Of a stretch of 21,947 nt of DNA, positions 16,121-21,947 are shown one piece after another (the first letter of the stretch is position 1; the number at the start of each line of letters is the position of its first letter). The stretch comes from G026625185 sp035256645 (GTDB taxonomy: Bacteria > Desulfobacterota > WTBG01 > JAGOGO01). The position numbers and the translations under genes are program-made. The notes below the pieces were generated by a model. The model saw only the letters and a program-made list of their open reading frames with translations, was not told where the DNA came from and ran no database searches. The stretch lies in contig DATEXU010000235.1 of assembly GCA_035256645.1 (NCBI GenBank), positions 1 through 21,947 on the forward strand. The letters run 5' to 3'.

Positions 16121-17002
16121 TTAACTATTTTTTTTAATCTTTGCACTGAGGGGAGGTATCGGCAGAATATCTTCGTAAATATCAAAGATGTCTTCCTGCT
16201 CCATGTGTAAAAAGTGTCCTGCGCCTTTTACGACTCTAACCTCGGATTGAGGAATTTGGGAAGCAAGAAATTTAACATCTTCCAAATCGATAATCGTATC
16301 TTTTTCTCCGTAAATCAAAAATGTTTTTGCCTTAATCATTGAAAGGTTAATTAAATCACTTAATTTTTTTGTCGATACCACAAATAAACCATGTTCATAA
16401 AACGCACGCAAATTCTCCGGGCTCATAGCATGAAACTGGGTGACAATTTTATTCTTAATACTTTCAGGAAGGTTTTGGCCAAAGCTTTTTATCAATATAT
16501 CAGCCATTTTTTGCCTGTTTTCCGGGTCTATCTGGGAGCCTTTTTTAATGGTTTCAACCATCGCATCATTAGCTTTTGTTCCAAGGCTTGCTAAACATAA
16601 TTTTTTTACTTCATTATGATACCGCGAGGCAAATGCCATCGCAATTATTCCTCCCCATGAAGCAGAACATATTGAAACATTCTTATTTGTTCCTGTAGCT
16701 TTTATTACCTCGCGTAAAATATCCACCTGCTCATCCAATGCTATAAAAGTAGGCCCTGAAACGACCTTGCCCTTGCCCTGGTTAGGAAAATCAAAAAGTA
16801 CTACTCGATAGTGTGGAGCATAACGCAAGAGAAACGTATGCCACATCGCCATAGACTGCTGTACTCCATTAATACATATAATATGCGGCCCTTCATTCTC
16901 ATAAATCCGGTAAGGAACCGCAAATCTCCCTAGTTCAATCGTTCCTTTTACGATTGCTGAGCCACGACGCACATATTTACTAAAATTAGATGGATTAGAC
17001 AT
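16121..17002 (-). CDS. RhlA-like alpha/beta-fold hydrolase
   Basis: This 293-aa protein is an alpha/beta hydrolase. The oxyanion-side motif is ICINGVQQSMAMW (42-54), and VVLFDFPNQGKG follows at 67-78. The nucleophile elbow is CSASWGG with S115, where Ser replaces the first Gly of GxSxG. The acid is D235 in YGEKDTIID and the base H263 in GAGHFLHMEQ. The SASWGG elbow, the VLFDxPxxG strand and a DExVDIL helix resemble RhlA, which joins 3-hydroxyacyl chains into HAA lipids in rhamnolipid synthesis. A close relative acting on acyl thioesters or esters is likely; the product is unknown. It follows the small exported gene by 33 bp, and no glycosyltransferase is near. Confidence 0.75.
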   Translation of the reverse strand: MSNPSNFSKYVRRGSAIVKGTIELGRFAVPYRIYENEGPHIICINGVQQSMAMWHTFLLRYAPHYRVVLFDFPNQGKGKVVSGPTFIALDEQVDILREVIKATGTNKNVSICSASWGGIIAMAFASRYHNEVKKLCLASLGTKANDAMVETIKKGSQIDPENRQKMADILIKSFGQNLPESIKNKIVTQFHAMSPENLRAFYEHGLFVVSTKKLSDLINLSMIKAKTFLIYGEKDTIIDLEDVKFLASQIPQSEVRVVKGAGHFLHMEQEDIFDIYEDILPIPPLSAKIKKNS

Positions 17003-17035
17003 TACTTCTGCCCCACTGTCATAGACGCCAAAAAA

Positions 17036-17482
17036 TTATTTCTTCAAAGTCTTAAGATACGCCTTTCTATCTTGAACGGCCTTTTTAACTCTCATGCCAA
17101 CACCAAACCCGCTTAAACCTTCAGACTCTGCCTTATGAGCCGCGCCAGAGGTAATCTTTGCGGCCTCTAAAGTATTATCTCCGCTTTCAACGAGCTCAGC
17201 TACAGAAGCTACAGCGTTTTTCAATGCAATCCCCTTTCTCCCTTCACCCCATAAATCCAATAAAACACTTTTTATATCAACAATTAATACTGCGGATGAT
17301 ATCATTCTTTTTACCGGTTTTTCTGTAGTCTTTATGAATTCATCAGATACGCCTTCCTTTTTTAGTTCTAACTTTAATTGTTCGAATGTGTTATCGACTG
17401 TCTCGCAATATCCCGGGAGGATAATAAATAAAACAAGCATAATAGCAACAATAAATATGAGGAAGACATTCTTTTTTCGCAT
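17036..17482 (-). CDS. Small exported helical protein of unknown function
   Basis: I do not recognise the family. The 148-aa protein has a strong signal peptide (KKNVFLIFIVAIMLVLFIILPGYCE, 3-27), giving a mature domain of about 120 residues that looks wholly helical. Notable segments are AAKITSGAAHKAESEGLSGFGVGMRVKKAVQDRKAY near the C-terminus, with a Gly-rich turn between two helices. The Cys at 26, in the sequence LPGYCE, is not a clean lipobox, though a lipoprotein cannot be excluded. AGGAG lies 8 bases before the ATG. It is the first gene of a likely operon with the RhlA-like hydrolase and is preceded by copy 2 of the direct repeat. Confidence 0.65.
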   Translation of the reverse strand: MRKKNVFLIFIVAIMLVLFIILPGYCETVDNTFEQLKLELKKEGVSDEFIKTTEKPVKRMISSAVLIVDIKSVLLDLWGEGRKGIALKNAVASVAELVESGDNTLEAAKITSGAAHKAESEGLSGFGVGMRVKKAVQDRKAYLKTLKK

Positions 17483-17572
17483 ATATTATCTCCTTGACAG
17501 AGCAAATTGTCGAACTTTTCAACAGAGCTGACTATGGGCTGGATAAAGACAATGAACCCTTTCTCTTCCCCT

Positions 17573-17615
17573 TTCCGTTTTTACGGAACAAATCGGGGGC
17601 TCAGAACGCTTGTTA
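17573..17615. repeat. 43-bp direct repeat, copy 2
   Basis: This matches 16071-16113 at 37 of 43 positions. Here the hairpin is better formed: TTCCGT (17573-17578) and ACGGAA with a short T-rich loop. It lies between the YaiI-family gene and the small exported gene, about 1.5 kb from copy 1 and in the same orientation. Confidence 0.75.
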
Positions 17616-17689
17616 TTTTTTACACCTTACACTTTACGCTTCACTCTTTACTTTCTTTAGTTCAAATCACGAGCAAATCAAAAAAACAT

Positions 17690-17719
17690 AAAAAAAATCA
17701 GCCGCGAGCGCAACGCGAC
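17690..17719 (-). terminator. Terminator of the YaiI-family gene
   Basis: On the minus strand GTCGCG (17714-17719) pairs with CGCGGC (17701-17706), one G-T pair, 7-base loop. It is followed by TGA and eight T (17690-17697). It begins immediately after the stop codon at 17721-17723. Confidence 0.7.
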
Positions 17720-17720
17720 G

Positions 17721-18173
17721 CTAAATGGTGCGTTTGATGTTCTGAACAATTTGGTCAAGACTCTGGAGGAACCGAGACCGATCCCGCTTTTGAAACGGCG
17801 GCGGGCCACCCATTATGGTTCCTGCTTCACGAAGCTCGGTCAGGAGATCTCGAGTTGCCAGCGCCTGCCCAATGTTGGCGTCGGACAAGACGCGCCCGGT
17901 TGGGACAAGAACCTGTGCGCCGCTTTTGACGCACCTGTATGCCAATGGAATGTCCGTTGTTACCACAATGTCATCTTTGGAAACATGCTCGACAATCCAA
18001 TTATCGGCCGCGTCGAACTGACCTTCAACGACAACCAGTTTCGCCAGTTCTTGATCAAAAATCCGCATCGATGTATTCGAGACAAATGTCACGTTCAGTC
18101 GGTACCGCTTCGCCACTTTGCAAACTTCCTGCTTGACCGGACAAGCGTCGGCGTCAACGTAGATTTCTAACAA
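17721..18173 (-). CDS. YaiI/YqxD family protein (DUF188)
   Basis: From the TTG at 18171-18173 the product is 150 aa, the usual size of YaiI/YqxD proteins. The start EIYVDADACPVKQEV carries the conserved Asp-rich motif of this PIN-like (NYN-type) fold. VTTDIPLAYRCVKSGAQVLVPTGR and GGPPPFQKRDRSRFLQSLDQIV are also family signatures. The cellular role is not established; a nuclease is suspected from the fold. The frame stays open up to another TTG at 18230, but AAGGA (18181-18185) lies 7 bases before the TTG at 18173, and that start matches relatives. The gene looks richer in GC than its neighbours, which suggests recent acquisition. It is a single gene with its own terminator. Confidence 0.88.
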   Translation of the reverse strand: MLEIYVDADACPVKQEVCKVAKRYRLNVTFVSNTSMRIFDQELAKLVVVEGQFDAADNWIVEHVSKDDIVVTTDIPLAYRCVKSGAQVLVPTGRVLSDANIGQALATRDLLTELREAGTIMGGPPPFQKRDRSRFLQSLDQIVQNIKRTI

Positions 18174-18221
18174 GCTATCATCCTTCTGCTGCTTCGCGGA
18201 GATCCGCCCGGCAAGGAATGC

Positions 18222-18266
18222 GCCTAACAATGTTTATAGTGATCCGCATAAGACGCGTTGTTAAGA
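18222..18266. repeat. attC-like imperfect inverted repeat upstream of the YaiI-family gene
   Basis: GCCTAACAA (18222-18230) and TTGTTAAGA (18258-18266) are imperfect complements, 7 of 9 positions. On the minus strand GTTAGGC fits the integron core-site consensus GTTRRRY and precedes the gene as a cassette boundary would. The 45-bp length is short for an attC site, the far box deviates from RYYYAAC, and no integrase is visible. Confidence 0.3.
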
Positions 18267-18312
18267 ATGTTATAATTTTATGAGTGCTATAAGAAAGTTT
18301 GTATCTTGAAAA

Positions 18313-18379
18313 GGTTACCTCGACCATATATATTCATAGGTATTTCCGAATAACCAAGAACCTACAGGAGGAGGTAACC
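18313..18379 (+). promoter_or_regulatory. Inverted repeat covering the IS110 ribosome-binding site
   Basis: GGTTACCTC (18313-18321) is perfectly complementary to GAGGTAACC (18371-18379), and the right arm overlaps the AGGAGGAGG ribosome-binding site (18366-18374) of the transposase start at 18384. Pairing in a long transcript would mask the site. This is a known way for insertion sequences to limit translation from outside promoters. Confidence 0.45.
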
Positions 18380-18383
18380 AATT

Positions 18384-18560
18384 ATGAGTAAACCAAAAAA
18401 ACAGATGATTGTCAATACGGAGAGTCTTATTATTGGAATGGATATTGGCAAATATCACCATATGGTTGTAGCACTGAGGCCTGACGGTATTTTCAAAAAG
18501 CCTGGAAGTAAGAAAGGGGACGTCTATGTTTTTATGCTTTACACTGAGGATTGGATATGA
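18384..18560 (+). pseudogene. Truncated IS110-family transposase (N-terminus only)
   Basis: ATG at 18384, behind AGGAGGAGG, opens a 58-codon frame. Its first ~40 residues contain SLIIGMDIGKYHHMVVALRPDGIFKKP, the start of the RuvC-like DEDD domain of IS110 transposases, with the first catalytic Asp in GMDIGK. After about residue 40 the sequence no longer fits the family and the frame stops at TGA 18558-18560, where an intact protein would be about 300-400 aa. The rest of the IS110 gene is not found downstream. The break coincides with the left end of the RAYT segment (about 18510-18520), so insertion or deletion by that element probably destroyed it. Confidence 0.7.
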
Positions 18561-18572
18561 TAGACGTTGGTT

Positions 18573-19574
18573 ATGCCACGCAAAGCGAGAATAGATGCGC
18601 CAGACGCGCTGCACCATGTGATCATTCGGGGAATCGAACGCAGGAAAATATTTCGATCCGATTATGACCGAAAGGATTTTCTAAATCGGCTCTCGAAATT
18701 AATTCCTGAAACGAAAACGGATTGTTTTGCATGGGCGATTATTCCCAATCATGTCCATTTATTATTAAGAACCGGTGCAGTCCCGATTTCCGCATTCATG
18801 AGCCGCCTGCTCACCGGATACGCGGCATGGTTCAATAAAAAATACCGGAGGCATGGGCAGCTTTTTCAAAACCGCTATAAATCGATTCTATGCCAAGAGG
18901 AACCCTATCTTAAAGAGCTGGTCCGCTATGTTCATTTGAACCCTTTGAGGGCAGGTCTCGTGGGAGACATAGATGGATTGGATAAATTTTCGTGGTGCGG
19001 GCACAGTGTTCTCATGAACAAAACAAATCAGCCCTGGCAGAATACCGATTATATTTATAGGTTGTTTTCCGATCAAAAGAGAACGGCCCGGAAAAGGTAT
19101 CGGGAATTTGTCGAAAAAGGTATTTCCGAAGGCAAACGACCGGATCTCACCGGCGGTGGGCTGTTAAGGAGTTTCGGTGGTTGGACGGGTCTCAAGGGGT
19201 TTCGTAAAGCCGGTATCCGCGTCAAGGGGGATGAGCGTATTTTGGGCGACAGCGATTTTGTGAAAAATGCACTCAAGTTGGCCGAAGAAGCGCTTGAAGA
19301 AAAATACGATTTAAAGGCCAGGGGTTATGATTTTGATCGGGTGGTAGAGAGGGTCGCCGAACTGATGGGGATGGCTCCCGAGCAGGTAACGGCCTTCGGA
19401 AAATCACCGCAAACCGTTAAGGCGAGAGCACTGCTATGTTTTTGGGCACATCGAAAGCTTGGGATGAGCACTGTTGAAATAACAGGCAAGCTCAAGATAA
19501 GCCAACCGGCGGTGAGTCGTTCATCGAAAAGGGGTGAAAAAATAGAATTAAACCAGGGTTTTCATTTTTTTTAA
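18573..19574 (+). CDS. REP-associated tyrosine transposase (RAYT, Y1_Tnp/IS200-like)
   Basis: This 333-aa protein starts MPRKARIDAPDALHHVIIRGIERRKIF, the canonical RAYT N-terminus. The frame is open from a TTG six bases upstream, but the ATG at 18573 fits the family. The HUH metal motif is H60-V-H62 in AIIPNHVHLLLRTG, and the catalytic Tyr is Y119 in LVRYVHLNPLRAGLV. The C-terminal part (about 250-325), with ARALLCFWAHRKLGMSTVEITGKLKISQPAVSRSSKRGEKI, is a DnaA-like helix-turn-helix found in long RAYTs. These enzymes cut single-stranded REP hairpins headed by GTAG. Two such hairpins lie at 7724-7800. The gene looks intact and could be active. An 8-bp inverted repeat (18520-18527, 18560-18567) precedes it. 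Confidence 0.93.
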   Translation: MPRKARIDAPDALHHVIIRGIERRKIFRSDYDRKDFLNRLSKLIPETKTDCFAWAIIPNHVHLLLRTGAVPISAFMSRLLTGYAAWFNKKYRRHGQLFQNRYKSILCQEEPYLKELVRYVHLNPLRAGLVGDIDGLDKFSWCGHSVLMNKTNQPWQNTDYIYRLFSDQKRTARKRYREFVEKGISEGKRPDLTGGGLLRSFGGWTGLKGFRKAGIRVKGDERILGDSDFVKNALKLAEEALEEKYDLKARGYDFDRVVERVAELMGMAPEQVTAFGKSPQTVKARALLCFWAHRKLGMSTVEITGKLKISQPAVSRSSKRGEKIELNQGFHFF

Positions 19575-19587
19575 AGGAGGATATACA

Positions 19588-19830
19588 ATGGATACAGTGT
19601 CATTAAGTCGTATTTTGCTGTGGTGTATAATTTTTGATTTTTGTTTCTTGTTGACATGGTTCTTCATGTTTCTGAGCGCCCGGAATTGGATATACCGGGT
19701 GCATACGCGGTGGTTTAAGATCAGCGAGCACCAGTTTGATAGCATCCACTATGCGGGAATGGCAATCTTTAAGCTGGCGGCCTGGGTATTTTTTATCATC
19801 CCCTACCTGGCGATCAAGTTAGTATTGTAA
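19588..19830 (+). CDS. DUF6868-like small membrane protein
   Basis: This 80-aa protein has two membrane helices (about 7-30 and 57-78) separated by a polar loop with ARNWIYRVHTRWFKISEHQFDSIHYAGMAIFK. The WIYRxHxRWFK and HYAGMA phrases match the small family I know as DUF6868. Its function is unknown. A perfect AAAGGAGG precedes the ATG at 19588, and the gene starts 13 bp after the RAYT stop. It may be read through from the transposase transcript, or it may simply be the first gene beyond the element. Confidence 0.7.
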   Translation: MDTVSLSRILLWCIIFDFCFLLTWFFMFLSARNWIYRVHTRWFKISEHQFDSIHYAGMAIFKLAAWVFFIIPYLAIKLVL

Positions 19831-19939
19831 GTCATGGGACATCTAATTATGTTGAGCAAAAGCCGTACGTTAGTAGAATTTACAACCCCAGGAACAATTT
19901 TTCCTTGACAAGCAGTGTATGACATTGTAAACATATAGT

Positions 19940-20209
19940 ATGGTTTTTTACGAAGCCACCATAAAAAAAGCCCTTCATAAGGGTTCGTTGCCAAAAGATA
20001 TTTTTAATAGGTTCACTAACGTATTTATTGCTTTAGATACAACTCATGATCTCAGCCTTTTTGATATTAAGAAACTAAAGTCGTCAGAAAAAAGGACGTA
20101 CTATCGCGTTAGAAAAGGGAAATATAGAGCTCTTTTCTACATTGAAAATAATGCCTACTATGTCATTTCAATCGCCAAAAGAGAGGAGGTATATCATAAA
20201 TGGGAGTAG
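19940..20209 (+). CDS. RelE/ParE-superfamily toxin of a toxin-antitoxin pair
   Basis: This 89-aa basic protein has the RelE/ParE layout: an N-terminal helix pair (ATIKKALHKGSLPKDIFNRFTN), then SLFDIKKLKSSEKRTYYRVRKGKYRALFYIENNAYYVISIAKREEVYHKW. The RVRKGKYRALF strand followed by VISIAKREEVY is the core of this fold. Members cleave ribosome-bound mRNA (RelE) or inhibit gyrase (ParE); which applies is not decidable here. The last ten bases overlap the antitoxin gene, so the order is toxin first. No strong ribosome-binding site is visible. TTGACA at 19905-19910 may be its -35 box. Confidence 0.78.
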   Translation: MVFYEATIKKALHKGSLPKDIFNRFTNVFIALDTTHDLSLFDIKKLKSSEKRTYYRVRKGKYRALFYIENNAYYVISIAKREEVYHKWE

Positions 20210-20415
20210 TATCCATACGATTAAATAAAGATGAAGAAAAACTATTGAGCAAGCTATCTGAACATTTTCATGAGGATAAGTCGGCATTGTTTAAAAAATC
20301 ATTACGTGAATTATTTGAAAATGTTTTGGATTTGAATGAGATAAAAAAATTCGAGGCAACCGAACGAAAAGGAAAGGTGTCTTTTTCCCCCGCAGAAGAT
20401 ATTTTAAAAAAATAA
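20200..20415 (+). CDS. Ribbon-helix-helix antitoxin
   Basis: This 71-aa protein starts MGVVSIRLNKDEEKLLSKLSEHFHEDKSALFKKSLRELFEN, a ribbon-helix-helix DNA-binding domain (strand VVSIRL, then two helices). The C-terminal part, including IKKFEATERKGKVSFSPAEDILKK, would wrap the toxin. GAGAGGAGG at 20182-20190, inside the toxin gene, supports the start. The overlap with the toxin frame predicts coupled translation and autoregulation of the pair. It resembles RelB/DUF6290-type antitoxins. Confidence 0.78.
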   Translation: MGVVSIRLNKDEEKLLSKLSEHFHEDKSALFKKSLRELFENVLDLNEIKKFEATERKGKVSFSPAEDILKK

Positions 20416-20487
20416 TGTATTGTTCACTGGCACACGCATTTTTTTTACGAGCCGACCAAAACTCATCTTAAACTGTTACCCATCGTC

Positions 20488-21132
20488 ATGACAAGAGAAA
20501 AAACATATGGTACCCTTTGGCTTATAATTTTCTTTGCTGTTTTTATCTGGTCGGTAATTAAGCCGCACGACTATTTTACCTGGGTTCTCGAAGTCTTTCC
20601 TGCCATGATCGCTCTTGTGATTTTGGTGGGCATCTACCGATCGTTCCAATTTACTCATCTCGTTTACTGGCTCATCCTGGTCCATGCCATAATCCTGATG
20701 ATCGGCGGACACTACACCTATGCTGAGGTCCCCCTCTTCACCTGGCTCAAGGACATCTTTGATCTCAGCCGCAACAATTATGATAAGGTAGGACACTTTG
20801 CCCAAGGGTTTGTCCCGGCAATGGTGGCGAGAGAAATCCTGATTCGAAAATCCCCCCTCAAGCCCGGAAAGTGGCTCTTCTTTATTGTGGTCTGCATTTG
20901 TCTGGCAATCAGCGCATTCTATGAGTTAATCGAGTGGTGGGTGGCAGTGGCTACCGGAGAAGCCGCGGAATCTTTTTTAGGCACCCAAGGTGATGTCTGG
21001 GATAGTCAGTCGGATATGTTCTTGGCTCTGATCGGCGCGGTAAGCGCTTTGGTCCTGTTGGGGAAACATCACAATACCCTTCTCGTGAAATTCATTGGTT
21101 CGCAGAACACAGAGAAGCAGACAAAAAAATAA
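20488..21132 (+). CDS. YjdF/DUF2238 family inner-membrane protein
   Basis: This 214-aa protein has about six membrane helices (roughly 8-24, 34-50, 55-73, 103-118, 130-148, 178-192). Conserved polar motifs are NNYDKVGHFAQGFVPA (96-111), SAFYELIEWW (142-151) and FLGTQGDVWDSQSDMFLALIGA (163-184). The charged residues D99, H103, E146, E149, D169 and D172 in or next to helices are the family hallmark and could form a metal or proton site. The function of the family is not established. No convincing ribosome-binding site precedes the ATG, although the upstream frame offers no better start. It converges on the glycosylase gene. Confidence 0.88.
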   Translation: MTREKTYGTLWLIIFFAVFIWSVIKPHDYFTWVLEVFPAMIALVILVGIYRSFQFTHLVYWLILVHAIILMIGGHYTYAEVPLFTWLKDIFDLSRNNYDKVGHFAQGFVPAMVAREILIRKSPLKPGKWLFFIVVCICLAISAFYELIEWWVAVATGEAAESFLGTQGDVWDSQSDMFLALIGAVSALVLLGKHHNTLLVKFIGSQNTEKQTKK

Positions 21133-21155
21133 TTGCCTCTCCATCAAAAAAATCT

Positions 21156-21947
21156 TTACGCAATCAAAATCTTCTGCTTGTTTCGCTTTACAAACCCCTC
21201 TTCCTGCAACTGTAAAACGATTTTCTTTATCCGATCCGGATCACTTCCTACGAGCTGGATAACTGCTTGTTCGCTCCGTGCTTTGCCAGCAGCAAGCGCC
21301 CGGAGAATGGCGCCCCGGATCTGCCGGTCTGATCCTTCAAACCGGCTCTGCCTGGTGTAGTGAGCGCTCTTTCTTCCCGGATTAGGCAAGGTTTTTTTGA
21401 GCATAACGCCGTAATCCATGAGCGCGTTATACCATCGCCGGGGATTGGTGGTATCAAGCGTTGTTTGAATCAAAGGAATGATCTCTCTGTCTTTTACCTC
21501 GGTTTTATCCTCAAAAAAGAAACGGATAAAAACCGTTCGAACATTCGTTTCCAGCAAAACCACGGGACAATTAAAAGCAAAGACGGAAATGGCCGCCGCC
21601 GTATACTTGCCCACACCCGGGAGGGTTAAAAGCTCTTTTTCTGGTTCTGGAATGTTTCCCTTAAATTTTTTCGTTATTATCTCAGCACTTTTTTTAAGGG
21701 CAATGGCGCGCCGGTTATAGCCCAGCCCCAGCCAGGTCTTGAGCACTTTCGCAAGCGGAGCGCGGGCAAGCGAAAAAACGTCGGGGAATACGAAAATAAA
21801 CTTCTTATATTTTTCTATCACCCGGTCAACCGGGGTTTGCTGAAGCATAATTTCTGAGACAAAAATCTGATAAGGATCGCGAGTCTGGCGCCAGGAAAAA
21901 ACCCGCGCGTGTTTTTCATAGCGCTGGAGAATAATCTTCTGGAATTT
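21156..21947 (-). CDS. MutY-like HhH-GPD DNA glycosylase, partial at window end
   Basis: The frame is open from the stop at 21156 to the window edge, giving at least 263 aa. The first ATG at 21848 is internal, because SWRQTRDPYQIFVSEIMLQQTPV runs through it and matches the MutY N-terminus. The helix-hairpin-helix is LLTLPGVGKYTAAAI. The next strand has VVLLETNVRTVFIRFF, where MutY has LDGNVKRV, so the catalytic Asp position is Glu. The four-Cys iron-sulfur loop is missing, and so is the MutY C-terminal 8-oxoG recognition domain. The C-terminus instead looks like a small winged helix (SEQAVIQLVG, then IKKIVLQLQEEGFVKR). Similar proteins are commonly annotated as A/G-specific adenine glycosylases. 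Actual substrate unknown. Confidence 0.85.
   Translation of the reverse strand, partial: KFQKIILQRYEKHARVFSWRQTRDPYQIFVSEIMLQQTPVDRVIEKYKKFIFVFPDVFSLARAPLAKVLKTWLGLGYNRRAIALKKSAEIITKKFKGNIPEPEKELLTLPGVGKYTAAAISVFAFNCPVVLLETNVRTVFIRFFFEDKTEVKDREIIPLIQTTLDTTNPRRWYNALMDYGVMLKKTLPNPGRKSAHYTRQSRFEGSDRQIRGAILRALAAGKARSEQAVIQLVGSDPDRIKKIVLQLQEEGFVKRNKQKILIA

Noticed and set aside
17494..17737. Overlapping plus-strand frames upstream of the YaiI-family gene
   Set aside because: They run through the direct repeat and terminator, lack ribosome-binding sites and show no family features.
18315..18617. 100-aa minus-strand frame across the IS110 fragment
   Set aside because: It is antisense to the transposase start and crosses the insertion junction.
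1..21947. CRISPR array, rRNA or tRNA genes
   Set aside because: No regularly spaced repeats and no tRNA-like cloverleaf or rRNA motifs were seen on reading both strands.

Overview
This window looks like a chromosomal segment from an uncultivated Gram-negative bacterium. The Gram-negative call rests on a probable LptE tail, a MurJ flippase and several Sec-exported proteins. The order lptE-holA-rpsT-murJ, together with larB, a CooT-type nickel protein, DUF4124 and receiver-only regulator genes, recalls Desulfobacterota and related anaerobic lineages (Nitrospirota and Omnitrophota are alternatives). The sequence alone does not fix the phylum. Base composition is moderate, with AT-rich intergenic DNA.

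Region 1 (1-7518) is mostly core. It holds the end of lptE, holA, a convergent rpsT, and murJ preceded by a 125-bp inverted-repeat element. Minus-strand genes follow: galT with a receiver-only response regulator, thiL-larB, acpS, and a 63-aa CooT-like nickel protein that ends in a clear intrinsic terminator. larB and the CooT-like gene put two nickel-linked functions within about 2 kb.

Region 2 (7519-11000) begins with a roughly 600-bp gene-free stretch. It contains a REP-like hairpin and a 133-bp miniature element with 12-bp terminal inverted repeats, flanked by TA. Inside that element are two inward-facing GTAG-headed hairpins of the kind recognised by REP-associated tyrosine transposases (RAYTs). 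An SDR oxidoreductase-acyl-CoA dehydrogenase operon follows, then an exported SH3b protein with a C-terminal membrane anchor.

Region 3 (11000-15800) has an exported DUF4124/transglutaminase-like/coiled-coil protein. It converges on the full-length SMC chromosome condensation gene, and the two stop codons overlap.

Region 4 (15800-20420) is accessory. A small exported helical protein and an RhlA-like alpha/beta hydrolase form a two-gene unit flanked by a 43-bp imperfect direct repeat. A YaiI/YqxD gene follows, with its own terminator and an attC-like box upstream. Next come the first ~40 codons of an IS110-type transposase, cut by a RAYT gene. A DUF6868 membrane protein and a toxin-first RelE/ParE-RHH toxin-antitoxin pair complete the region.

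Region 5 (20420-21947) has a YjdF/DUF2238 membrane protein. It converges on a MutY-like HhH-GPD glycosylase that runs off the window, carries Glu at the expected catalytic Asp position and lacks the iron-sulfur cysteines.

No rRNA, tRNA or CRISPR array was seen. No single novel system is obvious. The best leads are the nested miniature elements with a resident RAYT, the variant glycosylase, the repeat-flanked RhlA-like cassette and the nickel gene neighbourhood.
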